Origin: PCRC01 sp017848435
Lineage (GTDB): Bacteria; Pseudomonadota; Gammaproteobacteria; Burkholderiales; Burkholderiaceae_C
Reading direction: 5' to 3'
DNA: 64,000 nucleotides
Assembly (NCBI GenBank): GCA_965284315.1
Contig: OZ260072.1
Span: forward strand, 2,170,001-2,234,000
Shown here piece after piece: positions 8,751 to 17,617 of this stretch. Below the pieces are notes generated by a model. That model was not told where the DNA came from. It saw only the letters and a program-made list of their open reading frames with translations, and did not search any database. How positions within the stretch are numbered: the stretch's first letter is position 1; the number at the start of each line of letters is the position of its first letter. Made by a program: the position numbers and the translations under genes.

Positions 8751-9624
8751 AAACGGCATCCAGGTGGAGGTGGAAGACAGCGGCGACGTGTCGCGCCCGC
8801 CGGTGCTGCTGGTGATGGGCCTGGGCATGCAGCTGATCGCCTGGCCGCAGGCGTTTGTGGACGCGCTGGTCAACGCCGGTTACCGCGTGATCCGCCATGA
8901 CAACCGCGACATCGGCCTGTCGCAGCACTTTGACGAACTCGGCGTGCCCAACCTCGCGCTGGCCGCCATCAAGCACAAGCTGGGCATGCGCCTGCACCCG
9001 CCCTACACCCTGATCGACATGGCCAAAGACGCGCTGGGCGTGCTGGACGCGTTGGCCATTCCGCAGGCGCACGTGGTGGGCGTCAGCATGGGCGGCATGA
9101 TCGCCCAGCGCATGGCGATTGCCGCACCCGGCCGCGTGCTGAGCCTGACCAGCGTGATGAGCTCCAGCGGCGCACGCCGCCTGCCATCGGCCGAGCCGCG
9201 GGTGCTGCGCGCCATGCTGGGCCGCCCCGCCAACGCCAGCCACGAAGCCGCGATTGACCACACCACCGCGCTGTTCCGGCTGATTGGCAGCCCCGGCTTT
9301 GCATTGCCCGAAGCCGAGCTGCGCGAACGTGTCCGCCTGAGTGTGGCGCGCAGCCACCACCCGGCCGGCATCTCGCGCCAGATGCTGGCCGTGGTGGCCG
9401 ACGACCGCGCCTCGGCGTTACCCAAGCTGCGCTGCCCCACCCTGGTGGTGCACGGCAAGGCCGACCCGCTGGTGCCTTTTGCCTGTGGCGAAGACACCGC
9501 CAGCCGCATCCCTGGCGCCCAGCTGGTGGGCGTCGAAGGCATGGGCCACGACCTGCCGCCCGGCGTGGTGCAGCGCCTGCTGGCCGCGCTGCTGCCCTTT
9601 TTGAAGTCCGCTACCGCCCGCTGA
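8737..9624 (+). CDS. Alpha/beta-fold hydrolase
   Basis: 295 residues. The nucleophile elbow is GVSMGG with S117. The oxyanion region is VMGLGMQLIAWP, the acid is in HGKADPLVP, and the catalytic histidine is in GMGHDLP. The sequence RHDNRDIGLSQHF is typical of epoxide hydrolase/esterase-like members. Substrate unknown. The start ATG lies inside repeat copy b. The gene ends 4 nt before queF and probably shares its transcript. Confidence 0.88.
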   Translation: MKIRANGIQVEVEDSGDVSRPPVLLVMGLGMQLIAWPQAFVDALVNAGYRVIRHDNRDIGLSQHFDELGVPNLALAAIKHKLGMRLHPPYTLIDMAKDALGVLDALAIPQAHVVGVSMGGMIAQRMAIAAPGRVLSLTSVMSSSGARRLPSAEPRVLRAMLGRPANASHEAAIDHTTALFRLIGSPGFALPEAELRERVRLSVARSHHPAGISRQMLAVVADDRASALPKLRCPTLVVHGKADPLVPFACGEDTASRIPGAQLVGVEGMGHDLPPGVVQRLLAALLPFLKSATAR

Positions 9625-9628
9625 ACCC

Positions 9629-10480
9629 ATGTCCGACACCACCCCCGCCCATTCCCCGCTCGGCAAAGCCAGCGCCTACGCCGACCAGTACGACCCGGCG
9701 CTGCTGTTCCCGCTGCCACGCAGCGACAAACGCACTGAGCTGGGCCTGGGGGAGCGTCCCCCGTTTTTTGGGGTGGACCTGTGGACCGCGTTCGAGCTGG
9801 GCTGGCTCAATGCCCGTGGCCGGCCGCAGGTGGCGATCGCGCACATCACCGTGCCCTGCGAGTCGCGCAACATCGTGGAGAGCAAGTCCTTCAAGCTCTA
9901 CCTGAACAGCTTCAACAACACCCGCTTTGCCGACGCGGCCGAGGTGCTCGCGCGCATCCGCACCGACGTGTCCGAAGCCGTGTGGCGTGGTGGGCCGGTG
10001 CTGTCGTCGGTGGGCGTGCGGCTGCTCTCGCCCGAGGTGTTTGGCCGCGAGACGGTGCACGAGCTGGACGGCCTGAGCCTGGACCGGCTCGACATCGAAT
10101 GCGACCGCTACACCCCGGCGCCCGAGCTGTTGGCCGCTGCCGTGGGTGAACAACCGGTGAGCGAGGTGCTGACCAGCCAGCTGCTGAAAAGCAACTGCCT
10201 GGTGACCGGCCAGCCCGACTGGGCCAGCCTGCAGATTGCCTACACCGGCCCGCAGATCGAACAGGGCGGGCTGCTGCAGTACATCGTCAGCTACCGCAAC
10301 CACCACGAGTTTCATGAGCAGTGTGTCGAGCGCATCTTCATGGACATCTGGACGCGCTGCCAGCCGATCAAGCTCAGCGTGTACGCGCGCTACACCCGGC
10401 GCGGCGGGCTGGACATCAACCCCTTCCGCACCAGCCACCCGCAGGCGTTTCCGGCCAACGCGCGCACCGCGCGGCAGTAG
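9629..10480 (+). CDS. queF: NADPH-dependent 7-cyano-7-deazaguanine reductase QueF (long form)
   Basis: 283 residues, the bimodular YqcD-type form. It reduces preQ0 to preQ1 in queuosine biosynthesis. The NADPH motif ESKSFKLYLNSF begins at residue 84. The catalytic pair C190 and D197 lie in NCLVTGQPDW, the same numbering as the E. coli enzyme. The C-terminal FHEQCVERIFMDIW block is present. Start ATG is 4 nt after the hydrolase stop. Confidence 0.95.
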   Translation: MSDTTPAHSPLGKASAYADQYDPALLFPLPRSDKRTELGLGERPPFFGVDLWTAFELGWLNARGRPQVAIAHITVPCESRNIVESKSFKLYLNSFNNTRFADAAEVLARIRTDVSEAVWRGGPVLSSVGVRLLSPEVFGRETVHELDGLSLDRLDIECDRYTPAPELLAAAVGEQPVSEVLTSQLLKSNCLVTGQPDWASLQIAYTGPQIEQGGLLQYIVSYRNHHEFHEQCVERIFMDIWTRCQPIKLSVYARYTRRGGLDINPFRTSHPQAFPANARTARQ

Positions 10481-10503
10481 CGGTGCGGTAATGCCGCTGG
10501 CGT

Positions 10504-10782
10504 TCAGCGTTTGGTGGGCAGCCAGTCGCAGCGCAGCACCTGCCGCGCGTGCGCCTTGGCGCGCCAGCCCACGTAGGTGCTGGGGAGCAAGAAGGCCATG
10601 GCGCACAGCGGCGCGGCCCACCAGCCGACCAGCACCGTCACCGGCAGCAGGCCAATCAGGCCCATGACCCAGCCGATCAGCATCAGGTCCCAGAGGTGGT
10701 ATTCAAGGGGGTGGTCGTGGCGGTGCGCCACGTGCCATTGCTTGATGCGTTGCAGCTCGTTGAGTGTGAGGAGCGCGGTCAT
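10504..10782 (-). CDS. Small two-helix membrane protein, function unknown
   Basis: 92 residues. The N-terminus is soluble and charged (NELQRIKQWHVAHRHDHPLE). Two hydrophobic helices follow (about 31-48, LMLIGWVMGLIGLLPVTV, and 52-68, WWAAPLCAMAFLLPSTYV), then a basic tail. I do not recognise a named family. It is convergent with queF and has its own upstream region facing away from the receptor gene at 10899. Confidence 0.6.
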   Translation of the reverse strand: MTALLTLNELQRIKQWHVAHRHDHPLEYHLWDLMLIGWVMGLIGLLPVTVLVGWWAAPLCAMAFLLPSTYVGWRAKAHARQVLRCDWLPTKR

Positions 10783-10898
10783 GGCAAAACCCTTTGGTCG
10801 ACGTTTTTACTGTAAGTAATCAGTAAGACATCGTCAACCCAAACCGGGGTGGGGCATGCGGCAAAAAAATGGCCGGTTGCCGCCCATTTGCCCCTTTC

Positions 10899-12983
10899 TC
10901 AGAAATTGGCCACCAAGGTGACCCGGAACGAACGCGATTCGATCGGGTGGAAGTGCACGTCGTCCACCGGGCTGGCCTCGCCGCGCAGCTGCGAGGTGTA
11001 GACGTAGTCGATCGCGGAGGCCCTGGTGTTGAGCAGGTTGAAACCCTCCAGCTCGATCTTCAGCTTGGGGTTGATTTTGTAGCCCACGCGGCCGTTGAGG
11101 GTAACGGTTTTTTGCGAACGCACCGCGTTGTCTTCAACCAGCGGCCGGGGGCCGAAATAGCGCAGCTGCAGCGCGCCAAAGTAGGGGCCGAGGTGGTCTA
11201 CCGCCAGCGCCACCGAGGCCACGCCCTCCACCGAGCCCGGAATGCGCTGGCCCACCGGGTCGGTGTCCTTGAAGCGGGCCTTGGCGAAGGCGATGTCGGC
11301 GTCAACCGTCAACCAGCGGTTGGGCTTGTAGTAGTTGGAGAACTCGAAGCCGGTGCGGCGGCTCGGGCGGCCGGCTTCGGTGTTGCCAGCGTCGCCCACA
11401 AACACCAGTTCCGAGTCAAAGTCCAGCCTGTAAAACGACAGCGCGGTCTGCAGGCCGGGAATGAACTCGCTGCGCACGCCCAGCTCGGCGCCCTGGGAAC
11501 GCACCAGCCCAGGCACGCGGTCCACCGGGTCGAATGTTTTGGGGTCGACGGTGATGGTGGTGCCGCGCGCGTCGTTGCTGTGGAAGCCGCGGCCCACCCC
11601 AGCGAAGAACTCGGTCTTGGCGAACGGGCCAAAAATCAGGTTCAGCTTGGGACTGGTGATGCTGTCGTTGGTTTTACCCGAGTTGGCCGGGTTGTCGCTG
11701 GCCACGTCAAAGCGGTAGCTGTCGGTGCGCAGGCCGGCCACGGTGCGGAAGGTGTCGGTCCAGCGCGTGGTGTTTTCAAAGTACACACCGATGCTGCCTT
11801 CCACGATCTTGTCCTGCCGCGTGGTGGCCAGCCGGCGTTGTGCCACGGTGTTGAACAGCCCGTTGCGGATGTGGTCGTTCTGCAGCTGCAGGCCAACCGT
11901 GTTCTCGCCGTCGCGGCCCAGCAGCCGGGTGTTCCAGGTGTGGCTGGCGTTCAGGCCGGAGGTGAGGCGCTGGTCTTTCTGGTTGAACTGGTCGCCGTTG
12001 ACCGGGTCGTCCAGGAAGTAGGTGAAGTTGGAATACAGGTCGAGGTGGTTGCGGATGGCGTAGGCGTTCACCTGCGTGGCCGTGGTGTCGGTCACACGGT
12101 GCCAGGCGCTGGAGAGGCTGTAACGCGAGACTTTGCCGCCGTCGGTCTGGTCGATGGCGGCAAAGCGGCCCAATTGGCCGGCGTCCACCGCGCGTTTCGG
12201 AATCTGGTCGGTGGCATGGTAGCGGTTGGTGTTGTACGCCATGGCGGTGACGTTGAAGCCCTGCGCCGCCGTGCCTTCGCTGTAGCGCAGCACGCCGTTG
12301 GCTTTCTTGAAGTTGTCGCCCACCACAAACGGCCCGTCGTTCTGGAACAGCTCCAGCGCGTACAGCAGGCGGCCATGGCCCAGTGGTGGCGAATCGGCCA
12401 GCAGTGTGCGGCGGTAGCCGTTTTGCCCCAGGCTGATGCTGGCCAGGCCGTTCTTCAAGCTGTCCGCGTAACGGATGCCCACCGCGCCGGCGGAGGCAAA
12501 GTCGCCCTCGGCGGCGTAGAACGGGCCCTTGCGGTAGTCCAGCAGCGTGGCCAGCTCGGGGATCAGGAAGTTCAGGTCGGTCCAGCCCTGGCCGTGGCCA
12601 TGGCTGCGCTGGTTCACCGGCATGCCGTCAAGGGTGGTGCGCAAGTCGGTGCCGTGGTCGAGGTTGAAGCCGCGCAGGTAGAACTGGTTGGCCTTGCCCT
12701 CGCCGCTGTGCTGTGTCACCACCAAGCCAGGCACCACCTCCAGCAGCTCGCCTGGCCGGTACACGGTGCGCGCGTCCAGCTGTTCCTGTGTCACCACGCC
12801 GGTGTTGGCGGTGGCCGCCTCGCCCAGCTGGCTGGTGCGCGAGGTCTGCACCACCACCGGCTTGAGGGCCTTGTCTTCTTGTGCTGTAGCGCTGAGCGGC
12901 GCGATGGCCGACAGCAGCGTGGCCGCAGACACCCACAGGCGCATGCGTGGCGCAGGCCGTGGCAGAAGGGGGCAGTGGGTCAT
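10899..12983 (-). CDS. TonB-dependent outer-membrane receptor
   Basis: 694 residues. A signal peptide (to about residue 34, SATAQ) is followed by a TonB-box-like start (KPVVVQTSR). The plug domain (about 50-160) contains YRPGELLEVVPGLVV and FYLRGFNLDHGTDL. The rest is a beta-barrel ending in an aromatic residue (FRVTLVANF), the BamA-recognised terminus. The barrel contains IESRSFR and typical alternating strands. The ligand is not evident. The gene diverges from the DUF4331 gene across 219 bp that hold an 8-bp inverted repeat, suggesting joint control. Confidence 0.92.
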   Translation of the reverse strand: MTHCPLLPRPAPRMRLWVSAATLLSAIAPLSATAQEDKALKPVVVQTSRTSQLGEAATANTGVVTQEQLDARTVYRPGELLEVVPGLVVTQHSGEGKANQFYLRGFNLDHGTDLRTTLDGMPVNQRSHGHGQGWTDLNFLIPELATLLDYRKGPFYAAEGDFASAGAVGIRYADSLKNGLASISLGQNGYRRTLLADSPPLGHGRLLYALELFQNDGPFVVGDNFKKANGVLRYSEGTAAQGFNVTAMAYNTNRYHATDQIPKRAVDAGQLGRFAAIDQTDGGKVSRYSLSSAWHRVTDTTATQVNAYAIRNHLDLYSNFTYFLDDPVNGDQFNQKDQRLTSGLNASHTWNTRLLGRDGENTVGLQLQNDHIRNGLFNTVAQRRLATTRQDKIVEGSIGVYFENTTRWTDTFRTVAGLRTDSYRFDVASDNPANSGKTNDSITSPKLNLIFGPFAKTEFFAGVGRGFHSNDARGTTITVDPKTFDPVDRVPGLVRSQGAELGVRSEFIPGLQTALSFYRLDFDSELVFVGDAGNTEAGRPSRRTGFEFSNYYKPNRWLTVDADIAFAKARFKDTDPVGQRIPGSVEGVASVALAVDHLGPYFGALQLRYFGPRPLVEDNAVRSQKTVTLNGRVGYKINPKLKIELEGFNLLNTRASAIDYVYTSQLRGEASPVDDVHFHPIESRSFRVTLVANF

Positions 12984-13065
12984 GGTGTTCAGCCGGTGTG
13001 GGGTGAATCGCGCCGTGTGGTGCGTATGAACAATATATACAACTTCTTATTTTGATGTTACGCAG

Positions 13066-13095
13066 TGCAACGGCTTGTGGATGCAAACCGTTGCA
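13066..13095. promoter_or_regulatory. Inverted repeat TGCAACGG-N14-CCGTTGCA between divergent genes
   Basis: Perfect 8-bp arms at 13066-13073 and 13088-13095, centre-to-centre spacing about two helical turns. It lies in the 219-bp gap between the TonB receptor (start 12983, minus) and the DUF4331 gene (start 13203, plus), beside an AT-rich stretch (about 13027-13055) that could hold promoters. It may be an operator for a dimeric regulator; a stem-loop is the alternative. Confidence 0.5.
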
Positions 13096-13202
13096 TCTCA
13101 ACACACCAGAGTGGGGTACTCGCTGTCTGACATCTGGCCCTGTGCCCGATGCGTAGGTAATGGGTCAGTCAGACCTACAAGTTCATCCCACAGGAGCACA
13201 TC

Positions 13203-14777
13203 ATGGCGTTCAAACTCAAACAGCTGGCACAAGCCGGTCTGTTGTTGGCAGTTGCCGGCGCGGCCATCGCGTCGAGCCACCGCGAGGCACCGTTCATCAC
13301 CACGGTACCCAAGGCCGACGGCACCGATTTCTACATGTTCAACAGCTACGAACCCAACCGCACCGGCATGGTCACGCTGGTGGCCAACTACCTGCCGCTG
13401 CAAGACCCGTACGGCGGCCCCAACTACTTCTCGCTCGACCCGAACGCGCTGTACGAAATCCATGTGGACAACAACGGCGACGGCAAGGAAGACATCACCT
13501 TCCAGTTCCGCTTCAGCAATACGCTGGCCAACAACGGCGCCGGCATTGCCCTGCCGATTGGCACCGGTGCCAACCAGAAAACCGTGGCCATCCCGCTGCG
13601 CCAGGCCGGCCCGGTGACCGCGGCCAACAACGCCAACCTGAGCTACAACGAAAGCTACACCGTGACCGTGGTGCGCGGTGACCGCCGCAGTGGCACCCGT
13701 TCGGCAGTGACCAACGCCAGCGGCGGCAGTGCCACCTTTGCCAAACCGGTGGACTACATCGGCGAAAAGACCTTTGGCAACGCTGCGGCCTACGACACCT
13801 ATGCCAACAGCTTCATCCACACGGTGAGCATTCCGGGTTGCGCGACACCTGCCAAGGTGTTTGTGGGCCAGCGCAAGGAGGCCTTCTCGGTCAACCTGGG
13901 CACCATTTTTGACCTGGTCAACGCCCCGGCGGCCGTGATCACCAGCGAGGCCAACGCCGCCGCGTTGGGCAAGTTTGGTGAACTCGAAGACAAGAACGTC
14001 ACCTCGTTGGCGCTGGAAGTGCCCGCCAGTTGCCTGACGGCCACCGCCACCGGCGGCGACCGCGTCATTGGGGGCTGGACCACCGCCAGCATGCGCCAGG
14101 CACGCCTGCTGAACGGCGCCACACCCACTGGCCTGCAGGCCAGCGAACGTGCCGGCGGCGCCTGGACCCAGGTGTCCCGACTCGGCCACCCGCTGGTGAA
14201 CGAGGTGGTGATTGGCCTGCGTGACAAAGACAAGTTCAACGGCTCCAAGCCCTTGAACGACGCCACCAACTTTGCCGACTACGTGACCAACCCCACGTTG
14301 CCGGCACTGATCCAGGCGCTGTTCCCCACCGCATTGGCCCCGACCAACTTCCCGCGCACGGACCTGATGACGGTGTTCCTGACCGGTTTGCCCGGCCTGA
14401 ACCGCCCGGCCAACATCACCGCTATTGGCGCCGGTGGCCCGCTGACCGAGATGCTGCGCCTGAACACCTCGACACCGCCCACGCCTGCTGCCATGCAGAA
14501 CGTGCTGGGCGTGGCCGCTGGTGACAACGCCGGCTTCCCGAACGGCCGCCGCCTGGGTGACGACGTGGTGGACGTGTCGCTGCGTGTGGCGATGGGCGCC
14601 CTGTGCACCCTGACTGGCGCTTCCGACGCGCTGAAAGTGGGCTGCAAGCCCGCCGACGCACCCGCCGGCGGTGTGCCCTTTGTGGATGGCGTGCGCGCTG
14701 CCGCCACCGACTTCAAGACCGTGTTCCCCTACCTGAACACGCCTCTGCCAGGTGCCCGCAACTTCCCGGCGAACTGA
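13203..14777 (+). CDS. DUF4331 secreted protein
   Basis: 524 residues. A signal peptide (1-23) is followed by the family's hallmark SSHREAP and a beta-rich body: GTDFYMFNSYEP, ALYEIHVDNNGDGKED, the SHREAP-proximal core, and C-terminal GRRLGDDVVDVSLRVAMGAL. DUF4331 proteins are extracytoplasmic and of unknown function. A good Shine-Dalgarno sequence (AGGAG) precedes the ATG. The neighbouring divergent TonB receptor and the lipoprotein gene 1 nt downstream suggest a functional set. Confidence 0.88.
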   Translation: MAFKLKQLAQAGLLLAVAGAAIASSHREAPFITTVPKADGTDFYMFNSYEPNRTGMVTLVANYLPLQDPYGGPNYFSLDPNALYEIHVDNNGDGKEDITFQFRFSNTLANNGAGIALPIGTGANQKTVAIPLRQAGPVTAANNANLSYNESYTVTVVRGDRRSGTRSAVTNASGGSATFAKPVDYIGEKTFGNAAAYDTYANSFIHTVSIPGCATPAKVFVGQRKEAFSVNLGTIFDLVNAPAAVITSEANAAALGKFGELEDKNVTSLALEVPASCLTATATGGDRVIGGWTTASMRQARLLNGATPTGLQASERAGGAWTQVSRLGHPLVNEVVIGLRDKDKFNGSKPLNDATNFADYVTNPTLPALIQALFPTALAPTNFPRTDLMTVFLTGLPGLNRPANITAIGAGGPLTEMLRLNTSTPPTPAAMQNVLGVAAGDNAGFPNGRRLGDDVVDVSLRVAMGALCTLTGASDALKVGCKPADAPAGGVPFVDGVRAAATDFKTVFPYLNTPLPGARNFPAN

Positions 14778-14778
14778 C

Positions 14779-15045
14779 ATGAACCCCACGACACACACCC
14801 CCAAAACCACCGGGCTGGCCGCTGCGGCCGTGGCCTTGACCCTGGTTGTCGCCGCGTGCGGTGGCGGCGGTGGGAACGGCAACGTGGATGGCTCCGACGT
14901 GAGCGTGCGCGCCACGCAGGACAGCGCCCAGGCGTTCTCGTTCAGCGCCAACCTCGCTGGCAGCACCAACGACACCGGTGAGCCGATCGTGCTGGGCGAT
15001 GCCCAGCTCGCCACCAGCGAGACCGACGAGCCAGCGCCCATTTAA
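14779..15045 (+). CDS. Small lipoprotein downstream of DUF4331
   Basis: 88 residues. The signal peptide ends in a lipobox (VVAAC) followed by a Gly run (CGGGGGNGN). The mature part is short and acidic with ANLAGSTNDTGEPI and ends SETDEPAPI. The start is 1 nt after the DUF4331 stop and a terminator follows, so the two genes form a unit. The mature peptide has no recognisable domain. A role tethering or partnering the DUF4331 protein is inference from position only. Confidence 0.7.
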   Translation: MNPTTHTPKTTGLAAAAVALTLVVAACGGGGGNGNVDGSDVSVRATQDSAQAFSFSANLAGSTNDTGEPIVLGDAQLATSETDEPAPI

Positions 15046-15064
15046 GGCCTGCGCTGCGTCCCCC

Positions 15065-15089
15065 AAGGCGTGCTTCGGCACGCCTTTTT
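15065..15089 (+). terminator. Intrinsic terminator after the DUF4331-lipoprotein unit
   Basis: Perfect 9-bp stem AAGGCGTGC / GCACGCCTT with a stable TTCG loop, followed by three more T residues. It lies 20 nt after the lipoprotein stop and before the end of dinB on the other strand. Confidence 0.92.
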
Positions 15090-15111
15090 CATGGCGCGCC
15101 AGCAAGTGCCG

Positions 15112-16338
15112 TCAGAGGCCGTCGAACAGGCTGGGCAGGCTTTCATCGCCCACCGGTGCGGTGCTGTCCACCTGGCCAGGCCGCACCAGCGACCCGACCC
15201 GCACCCCCAGCAGCCGCAGCGGGGGCCCCAGGTCCACCCGTTTCAGGCACAGCCCGGCCAGCCGCCGCAGCACCGCCGCGTCGGCACTGTGGTCCGCCAT
15301 GGTCTGGTCGCGGGTGACGATCTTGAAGTCGGCATAACGCAGCTTGATGCCCACCGTTTTGCCGACATAGCCCTTGCGCTGCAGGTCGTCCGCCAGCTTC
15401 TCGCACAGCGCGGTGAGGATGCGGCCCAGCTCGGCACGGTCGCGCACCGCGTGCAGGTCGCGCTCGAAGGTGGTCTCGCGGCTCATGGACACCGGCTCGC
15501 TCTCGGTCACCACCGGCCGTTCGTCGTGCCCCCAGGCCGCTTCAAACAGCCAGGCACCGTAGCGTTTGCCAAAGTGTTCTGCCAGCCAGGTTTTCTCGCG
15601 TGCCGCCAGGTCGCCCACGGTGGCAATGCCGTGGCTGGCCAGTTTGGCTTCGGCCTTGGGGCCAATGCCATTGACCTTGCGCACCGGCAGCGGCCAGACG
15701 CGTTCGGCCAGCTCGTCGGGTTGCAGCACCGTGATGCCCTTGGGCTTGTTGAACTCGCTCGCCATCTTGGCCAGCAGCTTGTTGGGCGCCACGCCGATGG
15801 AGCAGGTGAGGCCCGTGGCGTCAAAAATGCCTTTCTGGATCAAGCGTGCCAGCACCCGGCCGCCTTCGCGCTGGCCGCCCGGCACGTGGGTGAAGTCGAT
15901 GTAGACCTCGTCCACGCCCCGGTCTTCCATCAGCGGTGCGATCTCGGTCACCACCGCCTTGAACGCGCGCGAGTACCTGCGGTACTCGTCAAAGTCCACC
16001 GGCAGCAAAATCGCCTGCGGGCAGAGTTTGGCGGCCTTCATCAGCCCCATGGCCGAGCCGACACCAAAGGCCCGCGCCGGGTAGGTGGCGGTGGTGATCA
16101 CGCCGCGGCCGGTGTAGTCTTTCAGCAGCGGGAAGGCGTCCACCGGGATGCGGTCCAGCGGCGTGTCGGCAAAGCGGGTCAGCAGCGCGTCGTCCAGCCG
16201 GCGCCGGCTGCCGCCAATCACCACCGGCAAACCCTTGAGCTGCGGGTAGCGCAGCAGCTCGACCGACGCGTAGAACGCGTCCATGTCGAGGTGGGCAATG
16301 CGGCGGGGCAGTGCGCCCGGGGTGTCAACGGCGGTCAC
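15112..16338 (-). CDS. dinB: DNA polymerase IV (Y-family translesion polymerase)
   Basis: 408 residues. Catalytic acidic residues are in HLDMDAFYASVEL (D18) and in the second motif VDEVYIDFTH. Helix-hairpin-helix region VNGIGPKAEAKLASHGIATVGDL, then the little-finger domain. The C-terminus ESLPSLFDGL carries a beta-clamp-binding motif of the QLxLF type (here LPSLF). Dpo4/DinB enzymes bypass lesions and are error-prone. No LexA box was recognised upstream. The alpha-hydroxy-acid dehydrogenase gene lies 35 nt upstream on the same strand. Confidence 0.93.
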   Translation of the reverse strand: MTAVDTPGALPRRIAHLDMDAFYASVELLRYPQLKGLPVVIGGSRRRLDDALLTRFADTPLDRIPVDAFPLLKDYTGRGVITTATYPARAFGVGSAMGLMKAAKLCPQAILLPVDFDEYRRYSRAFKAVVTEIAPLMEDRGVDEVYIDFTHVPGGQREGGRVLARLIQKGIFDATGLTCSIGVAPNKLLAKMASEFNKPKGITVLQPDELAERVWPLPVRKVNGIGPKAEAKLASHGIATVGDLAAREKTWLAEHFGKRYGAWLFEAAWGHDERPVVTESEPVSMSRETTFERDLHAVRDRAELGRILTALCEKLADDLQRKGYVGKTVGIKLRYADFKIVTRDQTMADHSADAAVLRRLAGLCLKRVDLGPPLRLLGVRVGSLVRPGQVDSTAPVGDESLPSLFDGL

Positions 16339-16373
16339 ACCACAAGCCTACCGCAGCGCGGTGGCCAACCGGC

Positions 16374-17528
16374 TCACACCGGGTAGGTGCCGGGCTGCAG
16401 GATGGTGGTGTCCACCTGCTTGATTTGGGTGCGGCCGCAAAACGCCATCGTCAAATCCAGTTCCTTGTGGATGATCTCCAGCGCCTTGGTCACGCCGGCT
16501 TCGCCCATGGCGCCCAGGCCGTAGAGGAAGGCGCGGCCGATGTAGGTGCCTTTGGCGCCCAGGGCCACGGCTTTCAGCACGTCCTGCCCGCTGCGGATGC
16601 CGCCGTCCATGTGCACTTCAATTTTGTTGCCGACCGCATTGACGATGGCGGGCAATGCGCTGATGGACGACGGCGCGCCGTCGAGTTGCCGGCCCCCGTG
16701 GTTGGAGACGATCAGCGCGTCGGCGCCGCTGTTGGCGGCGATGTGGGCGTCTTCCACGTCCTGGATGCCCTTCAGGATCAACTTGCCGCCCCAGCGTTTC
16801 TTGATCCATTCCACGTCGCCCCAGTTCAGCGCCGGGTCGAACTGCTTGGCCGTCCATTCGCTCAAGCTTCCCATGTTGTCCACCCCGCTCACGTGGCCCA
16901 CGATGTTGCCAAACTGCCGGCGCGGCGTGCCCGCCATGCCCAGGCACCAGCGCGGCTTGGTCATCAAATTGAGGATGTTGGCCAGGGTGAGTTTGGGCGG
17001 GGCGCTGAGGCCGTTTTTCAAATCCTTGTGGCGCTGGCCGAGGATCTGCAAATCCAGCGTCAGCACCAGCGCCGAGCAGTTGGCGGCCTTGGCGCGGTCG
17101 ATCAGCCGTTCAATGAAAGCGCGGTCTTTCATCACATAGAGCTGGAACCAGAACGGGTGGCCGCCGGTGGCGCGCGACACGTCTTCGATGGAGCAGATGC
17201 TCATGGTCGACAGGGTGAACGGGACGCCGAATTTCTTGGCCGCCAGCGCGCCCAGCATCTCGCCGTCGGCATGCTGCATGCCGGTGAGGCCGGTGGGCGC
17301 AATCGCCACCGGCATGGCCACGTCCTGCCCCACCATGTGCGTGGCGGTGCTGCGGCCTTGCATGTTCACCGCCACGCGCTGGCGCAGCAGGATTTTGGCG
17401 AAATCGCTTTCGTTGGCGCGGTAGGTGCTCTCGGTCCACGAGCCGGAATCGGCGTAGTCGTAGAACATGCGCGGCACGCGTCGTTGCGCCAGCACGCGCA
17501 GGTCTTCGATGTGGGTGATGACGGCCAT
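16374..17528 (-). CDS. lldD: FMN-dependent alpha-hydroxy-acid dehydrogenase (L-lactate dehydrogenase type)
   Basis: 384 residues, one TIM-barrel domain. The FMN and active-site motif SNHGGRQLDG contains the catalytic histidine, and DGGIRSGQDVLKAVALGA binds the FMN phosphate. The N-terminus RRVPRMFYDYADSGSWTE matches LldD-like members. They oxidise L-lactate or related 2-hydroxy acids and pass electrons to the respiratory chain. Mandelate or glycolate cannot be excluded as substrate from sequence alone. It sits between dinB and pbpC on the same strand with gaps of 35 and 89 nt. Confidence 0.88.
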   Translation of the reverse strand: MAVITHIEDLRVLAQRRVPRMFYDYADSGSWTESTYRANESDFAKILLRQRVAVNMQGRSTATHMVGQDVAMPVAIAPTGLTGMQHADGEMLGALAAKKFGVPFTLSTMSICSIEDVSRATGGHPFWFQLYVMKDRAFIERLIDRAKAANCSALVLTLDLQILGQRHKDLKNGLSAPPKLTLANILNLMTKPRWCLGMAGTPRRQFGNIVGHVSGVDNMGSLSEWTAKQFDPALNWGDVEWIKKRWGGKLILKGIQDVEDAHIAANSGADALIVSNHGGRQLDGAPSSISALPAIVNAVGNKIEVHMDGGIRSGQDVLKAVALGAKGTYIGRAFLYGLGAMGEAGVTKALEIIHKELDLTMAFCGRTQIKQVDTTILQPGTYPV

Positions 17529-17617
17529 GGTGAATGTCTCCTCAGGCCACCATGCTAGTGGCTGTACCGCGGCTGTGGGCTGAGATTGCGCGGCACCTGC
17601 ATGAAATTATTTGGGCG

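Noticed and set aside
10869..13055. 728-codon ORF antisense to the TonB receptor
   Set aside because: Antisense shadow; no domains or signal peptide, and the minus strand gives an intact receptor with a terminal aromatic residue.
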